A stretch of 64,000 nucleotides of DNA from Podarcis raffonei (Eukaryota; Chordata; Lepidosauria; Squamata; Lacertidae), in assembly GCF_027172205.1 (NCBI RefSeq), contig NC_070607.1, forward strand, positions 24,714,069 to 24,778,068, in the 5' to 3' direction. How positions within the stretch are numbered: the stretch's first letter is position 1; every line of letters begins with the position of its first letter. The translations under genes and the position numbers were made by a program. This document shows positions 26,375 through 37,931 of the stretch, piece after piece. Below the pieces are notes generated by a model. The model did no database searches, was not told the origin of the DNA, and saw only the letters and a list, made by a program, of their open reading frames with translations.

Positions 26375-29300
26375 CTGTTTTTCTATGTGCTCTGTAAACT
26401 CCAGAGATCAGGACAGAAGAAACCAATAATATACTGGAAAGTAATCTAGGTTTGTACTCTCTCCTTTAATAAAAAGTGGGGGAAAAGCCCTAATGCAAAT
26501 CATGCTACAAAGGAACAATACTTTATTATCCATTCTAGCATGCTACAGAAGTGCTATGAACTTAAGACATTTTGAGAGCTGCGGAGAGAATGGAAAGTCT
26601 TAGCTAAGTGTAATAAAGATCGCCTTTCATCACTGCGTGAGCGTTTCTATAACAATTGTATCTGTTTGCTATGGTGGAACTTAGCAAGACTGTGAATCCG
26701 GCACCTTACACTGCTTGCTCATTTCCATAATGCTATATGTATGGACTGAGGCTACTCCCTACCCAATCCCACCTTGGGGTGCCTAGCTTGGCACCTTTGG
26801 GAGATACGGTAACCAAATGGTGTTGTAATCGGCCTTAAGCAAGACAGCTGCCTCCAGCCTATCCAGCTGTAAAAAGTATGAAATCCATTAAGGTTAAGGA
26901 AGCCAGATGGAATCCTTGCCTCGTCACTCTCTCACACAGAGCAGGAAGGAAAACACTGGAGTGCCTTAGGTCAGTCGGTAGAATCAAGAGGCTTCGTCAC
27001 TTCAGGCAATAGGATGCAGGGTTTGTGCATGTACAAGAATGCTGTCTTGGTGGAGAAAGCACTCTGTGCATATAGAAAAACAGCCTGTCATAGAGAAGGC
27101 TTTATCTAAATGGACAGATTCTTGCAGTGCTATTTTTTATAAAAAAAGAGGTGCTGGAACTCACCATGAACGCCTCCCTTGTTCTCTTATAATGGCAATG
27201 GCACCCACCTGAGAGGTGCCGGCATTGAGTTCCGGTGAGTTCTGGCTAAAAATAAAAAAAGCTCTGGAATATTGCTTTTTTTCTTTGAATGTATAAACAT
27301 TCAAGCATAGGAAGAGTGCCCCCCCTACTTCAGATCTCAACTATGCCAAACAGCCTTAAGCAAGGTATCTTACCTGAGGCATTAACACTGCCTTTACATC
27401 TCCCTACTGCAATTTAGGGATTACAACCCTAGGTAGGTTTCAGGGCTCCCATCCAGGTAATTTAGTCAATATATACGAAACTCAAATGGTGCTAAATGCC
27501 GGATATAAATATCACCGTTGTGCAGTTTTCCCAGACGTTTATGTCCACCTCCTCCTCGTGTGAGGCATGGAGTTGGGAAGTACTGGAGAGAAGGGAAGGG
27601 AATAACAGGAGGCTTTGCTTATAAATTTAACATAAACACGAGAGGTTACCATGGGATTGCTGCAGAACAAAACTTTTAAGCACATAACCTTTCTAGGGCG
27701 AAGGGATGGAGATGGAGGATTTTAGACCCAGGAGCACAATATGATGCTCCAGACATTTCTACCTGACTCCTTGGGACTCGGCCTAAGCCACACCTCCTCC
27801 TCAGGCCCCGCCCCTTCTCTCTGGCCCAACTCCACCCCCTCCTTGTCCACCCCGAATGTTGTATTGAATGTGTGCTGAGTGGGGATAAATTCACTTTCCC
27901 AATATGCCACCCGATGCCTAGGTTAGAAAATGTGACGAAAACCCTTTAAAAGAGAGGGGAGGATAACACCTGAGGAAAATACCTTGCTCTGAAAAGGGAT
28001 TGGAAGTTTGTCACTGGGAGAATGCACAAAAGCAGTGATCGGATGGAGGGGCCCATTAAAAAGGAAATGAACAAAGCACTGAGATAGCACGTCCTCTCTC
28101 TTTTACACCCTAATGGCTAAATGCGGTTATACTGGGAGAGTGCAGGTTGGTAAAAATCTTCCTGTGGACTAGCAACTTGGGTAGACTTATGTGGCCAGTT
28201 GCTTTGCCGGCACAACAACAAACTGCTACGCACAGGCAAACGACAGAATGGTAGAGCGGCGAGGATGTCAGACAGATCCCCACTCAGCCCTGAAACTCAC
28301 TGGATAACCTTAGGCCAGTTACTATCTCTGTGCCTAACCTACCTCACAGGGTTGTTTTGAAGGGGGGGAAAGGCAAGAGGCATGTATGCTACTTTGACCT
28401 CCTTGGAGGAAAAAACAAGCTTTAAATGTAATAAACAAACCTCTGCGTGTGATCTACTCGGAATGCTGTCTTGCAGAGCCTGCTGTGCTGTACTGTGCCT
28501 ACAACCTTGTGCCATAGCCAATTGCTCTCGCTGCTTGTTACCACCAAAGCCTTACTTGCGGGCAAGGCTGCTGGACTGCCACTTATTCCCACAAAATCTG
28601 AAGAAGTGTGCATGCACACGAAAGCTCATACCAAGAACTAACTTAGTTGGTCTTTAAGGTGCTACTGGAAGGAAAAATTTTTTTTGTTTATTCCCACAAA
28701 GTAATGTTGAGGGCAGCGCTTGCTGTATTTGCTTAATCTCGCATTCCTTGAGCTCCTCGGATTTCTTCTTGCCGTCGAGAGGAGTTTGGGAGAGCACAAG
28801 AATCTGCACAATCAGGTCTTGCTAGGCGCAAGTGACTTTTTGAAAGCATTCCGAAATCCCACTGCTTCCCCATTAGAAGTACAGTAGAAACAGAAGAACG
28901 ACAGCAACAACAACCTGCCTACACTGATTAACGCCTAGTGTGTCCACAGATTCCAGCACGGCAACCGTGTCATTTGGGCCTCAATTGGTGCTTTTCTTGG
29001 TGTTTCCTATTTTTAACACTTTTGAAGTTGAGCTCCGTGGCAGATGCCTTTGACAGATGCTGTCAACTCGGAACGCCAACTTTTTGTTCCACCCCCTCTG
29101 AAGACTTTTTTAACCTTTGGGACCTGGTAGTCTGCCAAGGATGTGGTGCTCTGCGGCTCAGTAAACGCAGTCTCACCCAAGCAGAGTTAAATATATGTTG
29201 TTGTTGAGGAGGCTTTCAAGCTCAAAGCTAGATACTCTGACTGATAAATGTCCGTGTAATAATATATTAAGCCACACTGTACGATAAAGGGGTTGTGCAC

Positions 29301-32300
29301 TGTTGCTCTTAAAAAAAGATGCAATACCTCAAAGTGTTCAGGGAGAACCTTATCAAACAATACACAGCTCTCCCTTTCAATTGTTATCAGATCCTCTTTT
29401 CCAAGACACTTCAAAAGAGGCGGCAGTTAACATCTCTAATGTCGGGTTTACGACAGAAAGCCGTTGGCGCTGCCTCCCTGACGAATGGATTAATTTTTCT
29501 CCAGCTATTTACATTAGCTGGTTTTCACCTTCAAAGGCTTAGGTGATCAGAGTCAGAGTTATCTGAAGGACAACTTACACCTGTATCCACCTGCCCACAC
29601 GTAATGATTAAGAATGGAGGTCCTCTTGGTTTACCTACCACTGCAGTCGGTGAAATACGTCACAGGGCCTTCTCTGTGGTAGCCCCACGACTCTGAAATT
29701 TGTTGCCAGCTGACCTCTGGAAAGCTACCATACTCCAGACCTTCAGAAGCACTTTGAATATGTATTTGTTTTGGTTGGCTGATGCATCCTTTGGTGCCTT
29801 TTTATTGGTACCCCTTCTAGCTGAACTACAGTGGTGGCAGTGGTAGTGAATCTATGACCCTCGGGGTGTTGTTGAACACCAGTTCCCATCACTCAGTAGG
29901 TCCAATGGTCAGGGATGATGGGGGTTGTAGTTCAGCAACTACAACTGCAGGTTAAAGGTAAAGGTAAAGGGACCCCTGACCATTAGGTCCAATCGTGGCT
30001 GACTCTGGGGTTGCGGAGCTCATCTCACTTTATTGGCCAAGGGAGCCAGCGTACAGCTTCCGGGTCATGTGACCAGCATGACTAAGCCGCTTCTGGCGAA
30101 CCAGAGCAGCGCATGGAAACACCGTTTACCTTCCCACCGGAGCGGTACCTATTTATCTACTTGTACTTTGACGTGCTTTCGAACTGCTAGGTTGGCAGGA
30201 GCAGGGACTGAGCGACGGGAGCTTACCCCATCGCGGGGATTCGAACCGCCAACCTTCTGATCGGCAAGTCCTAGGCTCTGTGGTTTAACCCACAGCTCCA
30301 CCCGCGTCCCCCACCACTAAACAAGATGATTTGACTCTGCATAAGGCAGCTGCATGTGTTCAGATGAGCGCTCAAAAGCATCTCGTATACATTATTTCAG
30401 CAATCCTAACCAAAACAGTCTTGCATGCCCTATACCACAGGCATTAGGACCAGAGTGGGAGGAGAGAAAGAGCTGACTGCTTACAGCCAACTAAAGAAAA
30501 TCACAGATGAGGAGAGATTTGAACCGGGGACTTGTGGCCACACCCTTAGCCACAATGCACACCACTTCACAAGCCAGTCTACAAGTCACTCTAAATCAAA
30601 GCACCTGAGTGATGCTGCTGTAGCTGAGCACAGAGTGTATTCAGTTTCACTATGCACTGGCAAAACTCCATTCTCTTGCAACAAGAGTCCCTTTTTTAAA
30701 AAACACACACACACACCCTCAGAGGAGATTTCAGTGCAAAGTCCATGAGGCCCTCTGGCACCAGTTCTGTATTTTTTGGCACTGCTATTTCAGGCGAAAA
30801 AGCTATACAGAAGTTAAACTATCGCTAAGTTACCCGCTGATACCCTTTCTCCTTTGACTTTTTCTACATCGTCTCCTCCAGCAATGTAATGGTCTGTTTG
30901 ATTTTCCAGACAATTTCCCTTATGATGGAAACTCAATACAATTGATGCTAATTAAACGGAGCCATCGCTGTAACAAGGCAATGTCCTAATGTACTCGTTG
31001 CATAAAGACGGTCTGTTTCATTTGAATTAAGGCATTTTGCTTCCTCTTTAATGAAAAGCAAAAAATCAATGTATGGGGAAGAAACGGGGAACAGGGATGG
31101 GCTCACTAAGGTCTCTCTTTTGTTTTCTTTCATACTCTGGTCAGCAACTAGCTTTACGGGAGAATCACTTTGAAGTCAGGAGAATGTTCCACCCCCTCTG
31201 ACTTGGCAATGGACAGTCAACAAGCCCCACTCTGTTCCCACATTGCTCTTCTGGGGGTGGGGGTGGTGCCAGATAGAAAGAAAAGTTAAAAAGAAAAGTT
31301 AGATAGAAAGAAAACTTACCTTGAAACTAACTTTTTAAATCGTTGTTATTACAACATGGCACAAGCTTCTGCTAGCAGACTATCAAACCTCATCTAAGCT
31401 CCAATTTAGCACTGTCTATAAGGAAGCTTGGGACACGGGTGGCGCTGTGGGTTAAACCACAGAGCCTAGGACTTGCTGATCAGAAGGTTGGCGGTTCGAA
31501 TCCCCGCGATGGGGTGAGCTCCCGTTGCTCGGTCCCTGCTCCTGTCAACCTAGCAGTTTGAAAGCACATCAAAGTGCAAGTAGATAAATAGGTACCGCTC
31601 CAGTGGGAAGGTAAACGGCATTTCTGTGCACTGCTCTGGTTCGCCAGAAGCGGCTTAGTCATGCTGGCCACACGACCCAGAAGCTGTACGCCGGCTCCCT
31701 CGGCCAATAAAGCAAGATGAGCGCCGCAACCCCAGAGTCGGTCATGACTGGACCTAATGGTCAGGGGTCCCTTTACCCTTACCTATAAGGAAGCTTTGCC
31801 ATGTTACAAAAAAAAAGTTTCTAAAGATTTAGGGCAGCAATCCCAACACCAAGGAAGCAGACTTCTGCTTGTGTGAGAGGAGTTTCCCTTCATCTTCTTT
31901 CCCCTACAGGTCCTGTGGCCCTCCAAAACTGCACTGCCTAATCCCCCAGCTGCCCAGAGCAGATTTGTGGGGTACCTTGAAGAGAGATAATCCATTCTAA
32001 ATAGGGTGCCCACTCTGCTGGCAGGTGGGCATTGTTCGATTTCACTTTTAGTCTCAAGGTACCATCAGAAACACTTCTTTCTTTTTATTACAGATGAATA
32101 GAAGACAAAAAGAGTTTTCATACTGTATAAACAGAAATGTTGAGTCTACTTTGTTGTTCACTAGAACCCTGTGATCCTACCAAGCAAGGCACAAAGGACA
32201 CCTATTTAGAATGAAAGAACAAGGTACCTCTGAGCACATGGGCCGAAGGAATTTGTTTTTAGTAGAAAAACTGAGGTGAGTTCACAGCAGAGGCGTAGCG

Positions 32301-35300
32301 TGGGGGGTGCCAGGGGTGCCGGCCGCACCGGGCGCAACATCTGGGGGGGGCGCAAGTCCAGAGGGAAGGGACAAGTTCCTTCCTCCGCCGGGCTCCCCAC
32401 CGCCACCGCCAGCCTTGCGCCCTAGCGCGCGCGCCCCCCGCCGCCGCTGCGGCTGCGCTCCACTCACTGCTCGCAGGAGGAGCAGCCGCTGCAGCAGCGC
32501 CGCCACCGACGCCTGGCCAGGCACGGGCAGCCTCCGCACCCCGCCGCTGCCACCCCCTCGGCCCAGCCACAGGCGGCGGCTGCTTCTGCCGACTGGAAGG
32601 GAGGAGAGCTCCGAGGGGCCTCGACGCGCCCTGCCCTCCCCAAAACCCTCCGAGACGCAGCCGGCGGGCGGGCGAGGGTCTCCCGGCGGAAGGGGGCGCC
32701 GCTGGCTCCGGCTCTCAGCGCAAGTCTCAGCCGCGGGGGGGGGGCGAGGATGGAGCGCGGCTGGAAGCCCCCGGACCCGGCCGGGAGGAGGAGAGGCGCT
32801 CGCCAAGCCCGGATCTGGAGCGCCTCGGAGCGCGGGCTCCACCTACAGCCCAAGGAGAGGAGGGGGCGGGGAGGCGCCCGAGGGGAGGGGGCTTCGGCTG
32901 CCTCGGCCCGCGGGGGCTCCGCAAATAATAAATTTAATAAATTCCTGCTGAGCCTTTGGGGGGGGTCCTTGGCTCCTTCGCTCGCCCCCAGCCCCAGTGG
33001 CGTAGCGTGGGGGGGTGCAGGGGGGGCCGGCCGCACCGGCCGCAACATCTGGGGGGGGGCGCGCTTGCACTCGAGTGCTAAAATCCACGGGTTAGGGGGC
33101 GCAAATTACTTGCCTTGCCCCGGGTGCTGACAACCCACGCTACGCCACTGGTTCACAGTCCTTTCAAAAACTTCACTCCTGGTTAGCAGCAGCCTAATAA
33201 AAAGTCACTTTGTTGTTGCTATTGTTAAGCAATTTGGAACCCGTAATCCTTGCTTTCTGGCCACAAATCACTGCAATATCTTCCACTAGATCCTGATCTA
33301 ACTTCTGCCACCTTTGATATAAATCAGCTAGACAGACCGATAACACCCTGTTTTATGAGTACCCACTGCCACATTCAAACTAGCCTGAAAATGCTGCATT
33401 GCACAAGAGAGCTGCTTAAAGGTTGGAGGACTCAATCGAGGGAAGTAAACCCTGCAGGAACCAGTCCTAAATTTGTATGCATATTTAGAGGTTTGTTATC
33501 TCCAGATAGTTATTTCCTTTTGGAACAGACAAGGCATTTCTTCATCATTTGTCTGCAACAGTTGTTTTACATACCAAATCCGGCTTGAGTCTGAAGGTCA
33601 AAGGGAGAGAGTAAAACATGGAACGCACAGTCGTCAGCACAGAGGAACTCCACAACTGACGGACCTCCCGGCTTCTGGGAATGCAGTGGAGGGTGAACTT
33701 GGAAAACAAGGGAATAAATTGACAGATTTACACAAGATGATTTGTGGCCGTTTGCACATAGTTCCATAAGGCGGCTGCTATCTTTGCTTGCTGCACACCT
33801 CCCATTCACAAAAAAAGGAACAGATACCAGAGATGGGGCTTTCGGGTTGGGCTCGTGGCCTCCAGATTGCAACCTATTTCCCTGTTCCAAAGGAGCGAGT
33901 TCTCCATTTGCAAAAGAGAGCACACAGATGCCCTGACCTTTCACAGGATTTTCACCCCTCCCCTGCAAGCAGCATCCGGCACATGCTTTTAAACACATGA
34001 TGAATATGAGTGCAAGACCCGAACATGGCAGCACAGATGCATAAAACCACTTGGAAAATGCAAGCAAATGTCTCTCTCCTTACTTTTCAAACAGTGCTCA
34101 AACTGTGCAGCTTATGCAGCACAAGAACAATTGGCTTATCGCTCCACCTAGTGGACAGTAAGAGGAATTGCTAGCAACAGATGCTGTTGAACTGAAATCT
34201 TCTGAGCTTCCTATTAAAAGTGTTCTGCTCTAATCTTACCTTGCAAAGCATCCTCCCAATTTCCACATCACTTTGTGTCATAAGTTAGGACACTGGTTCA
34301 TACACCTTTTTGTCAAAGTTAGTACAAAACTAATCCCCAAGGAATGCTTGACTTCACAATGATTACCAAGGTGAAACAACAGGTGAAACAACAACGGAAG
34401 TTGCAGCTCAGATGTAATGCTAATCATAATTTAATGTTGCAGAAATGAGCCTCAGGAACCCTCCTGCTTGCACACTCCTCCTTACACCCAACAAGGAATA
34501 ATAATAATAATAATAAATTTTATTTATATCCCGCCCTCCCCAGCCGAAGCCGGGCTCAGGGCGGCTAACAACAATAAAACAATACAAAAGTACAACACAA
34601 ACAACACTCTAAAATCATTCATTATAAAATTAATTAAATTCAAGCCACTGGCCACCATTGGGCCAGAGCTCTGCGAAGATTGCCGAGGGAGGGAATCAGG
34701 CTGTGCCCTGGCCAAAGGCCAGGCGGAACAGCTCTGTCTTGCAGGCCCTGCGGAAAGATGTCAAGTCCCGCAGGGCCCTAGTCTCTTGTGACAGAGTGTT
34801 CCACCAGGTCGGAGCCACAGCCGAAAAAGCCCTGGCTCTAGTTGAGGCCAGCCTAACTTCTCTGTGGCCTGGGACCTTCAAGATGTTTTTATTTGAAGAC
34901 CGTAAGTTTCTCTGTGGGGCATACCAGGAGAGGCGGTCCCGTAGGTACGAGGGTCCTAGGCCGTATAGGGCTTTAAAGGTTAAAACCAGCACCTTAAACC
35001 TGATCCTGTACTCCACCGGGAGCCAGTGCAGTTGATATAGCCAGTGCAGTTGATATAGACTTCAGAAGCTTTTGCTTTTGCTTAGTGTGTCTATCAAACT
35101 CTAACCTATAGTTACTGTTTTCTACGGTTGGCTGAAAAAAGCCAGCCTAAACTATGTTCTGAGCTGGCTTGCTTCAGCTAACCACAGCTAAGATTAACCA
35201 GTTTGTCCAGCCTTAAAAATTTCTATACCAAATGAAGAAAAATATAGGGCACAGAAAAAAGTAATAACAAAACTGCATCCATAAAAAAATACATTGCAAA

Positions 35301-37872
35301 TGGATAGATTAAATTAATACAGGAATGTAGCTTTGTGACCCCGTCAAGGAAGACCTGGACAAACAGGTGAGATTTCAGCTGCCTCTTAAATGCCAATACC
35401 GTAGGTGCTGGCCTGATGTTCACTGGAGGAAGCCTGCAAAGGGAAGGTCCTGCCACACTAAAGGCTGTGGTCTTAGCGGACGTAAGACCAACCCTGGAAG
35501 CATATGGCACTACTTAGGGGTATCTCCCTTGAGCTTCAAAGTGACCAAGCAGGACTGTGACAAGCAGGCGTTCCCAAAGGTATCCTGGTCCCAAGTCGTT
35601 CAGGGCTTGACATGCAAATAGCAAAACTTTAGAATTAAGTCTTGTAGCGTACTGGCACCCAGGGCAACTATTTCAGCACAGGATTTATGTGCTGTTGATA
35701 GGTCACCTCCTCCAACAGCCAGGCTGTAGCATTCTGTACTACCTGTAGCTTCCCGGACCAACCTTAAGGGGAGTCCTACATAGAGTGCACTGCCATAATC
35801 CAATCAGGGGGTTACTAATGCCTAGACTACTATAGCTAAGGTATTTTGATCCAGGAATGGCTGCAGCTGTCACACCAGTTGATCTGGCAGAAGGTAGTGT
35901 AGCACACTGGTTAGGGTGCTGGACTAGGACCTGGGAGGCCAGGGTTCAAATCCCCACTTGGCCATGAAGGTCTCTGGGTGACCTTGGGCCGGTCACTGCC
36001 TCTCAGTCTAACCTACCTCACAGGTAGGTTCCATCTTCAAAGAAACTGCCCCCCTTTTTTTTAAGTCAGCAAAAAATGGAAGATGCCTTGGCTGCTAGTG
36101 CTCCTTCACACCTGAACCTGTTTTGTTGTTTTCATCTTGCATGTGCTAAGAATGTTGACTCCTTCATCTTTGGAATGTCTTGTCCAAACAGAAAACACGA
36201 GCAGGAATTTTTAGTGACATTGGTGAGAAAAATGCCGTGAAGCCCACAGCCATAAGGAGGCCACCCCAACCGATTTTACGTGGGTGAGATGTGGTGGTGC
36301 AATTTACCCCAGTGGGTTTATTTTAGCTCATTTTTACATTTTTTAAAATATATTTTTTTAATCTGTTGCCCACAACAGATCCTTAAGAGAAGCAGCAGAC
36401 CACATGCAAGGATCCACTCCCTGCCCTGAAAAAATTACCAGCTCTATAGCTTTGTGTCAGCAATGGCTGGATTTGTGTGTAGCTCCCCCTCGTTGTGAAC
36501 CTCTCCAGGAGGCAGCTTCTCAGCCTTGGGGATCCTGCCATTCCTCATCCATGCCTTGGGGATCTTGCCACTCCTGCTGACTACAGGATTCCCCTGGAAA
36601 GGGTATAGGTAGGCATCTTGTTCCACTTAAGCCTTGTTCAAGCAACAAGGCTTGCCTGTGCTCCAATGCCTTCCTGTATTCCTGGGGCCGACTTAAATAA
36701 ATAACTTTATTTGAACTGAATTTCTATGCAGCTAATTAATCTTAAAAACCTCTAAGTAGACTTTGTCAGCTTTTCAGCACCAGGCTGAATGTTTCTATTC
36801 TCCCAGGCTATGGACAGAACTAATGGTCTGGCTGTTTGTTTGTTTGTTTGTTTGTTTTATGGTGCTCATTCTCATGTTAGGCTAAGTGGTTATGGACACT
36901 TCTATTTTGTATGTTCTTGTTTTTGCAAATCGCTTTGCAACTTCTTTTTGGTTGTGTGAAGCAATGTGTAAATCAAACTGAAGAAACTAAACTGAGTAAG
37001 TCTCACTGTATTCCGTGGAGTTCATTCTTAATAATAATAATAAGATGAAGATGAAGATGAAGATGAAGATGAAGAAGAAGAAGAAGAAGAAGAAGAAGAG
37101 TTTGGATTTGATATACTACTTTATCACTACCCTAAGGAATTTCAAACGACTAACAACCTCCTTTCCCTTCCTCCCCCACAACAAACACTCTGTGAGGTGA
37201 GTGAGGCTAAAAGACTTCAGAGAAGTGTGACTAGCCCAAGGTCACCCAGCAGCTGCATGTGGAGGAGCGGGGAAGCGAGCCCGGTTCACCAGATTACGAG
37301 TCCACTGCTCTTAACCACTACACCACACGTGTGTAGGGTTGCAGTCTTACAGGGCAAGCCTATATATGTCTACTCAGATGAAAGTCCTATTGAGTTCAAT
37401 GAGACTTACTCTCACATGAGTGTAATAGGATTGCATCCTTAACTGGTTGGTGGTGCAGTCCTGTACCTGCTTCCCTGGGAACAAAACCCACTGAACTCAA
37501 TGGGACTTAACTTCAGTGTAGATGTGCACATGCACAGAAGTGCACCATAAACCTCACAGAAGGGACCACAAGGGTCATCTAGCCCAACCCCCTGCAATGC
37601 AAGAATCTTTTCCCCAATGTGGAACTGAAACTCATGGCCCTGAGATCGATAGTCTTCTGTTCCACCAACTGAGCTACCAGGGCAGATATGACTAACCCAC
37701 TATGATTTCTTTAATCAAGTGGCAGACCTTATATAAATTCAGATAAACCATATTTTGAAATCTACTTTTTATTCCATTTCATCTTTTCGCCTGATAATAT
37801 TGCTTGTTCTACAGGGATGGGGGCTAAATTCCTTCTTCCAGTTTCATGGAGGAAAGTACAAGCGCTCAAACG

Positions 37873-37931
<59 letters not shown>

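Larger units (their letters stand above)
1783..33574 (-). other. ALG14 intron 3 (about 31.8 kb)
   Basis: This is the largest ALG14 intron and is filled mainly by transposable elements, which are listed separately. The stretches without a recognisable element (roughly 3.5-4.9, 13.65-16.2, 16.45-18.2, 19.0-19.85, 21.4-22.5, 26.4-27.1, 27.3-28.2, 28.7-29.55, 30.35-31.4 and 31.8-32.25 kb) hold no exon-like or RNA-gene signal that I could see. Short open frames there are random. Several of these stretches may be decayed repeats too old to name. Confidence 0.85.

Noticed and set aside
32259-33130. Several long overlapping open frames on both strands in the GC-rich block
   Set aside because: They occur in nearly every frame, are rich in A, P, G and R as expected from CpG-rich DNA, match no family, and lie wholly inside the composite hAT element.
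33567-34067. 166-codon minus-strand frame over ALG14 exon 3
   Set aside because: The ALG14 residues are in a different phase. This frame has no family match and runs through the intron.
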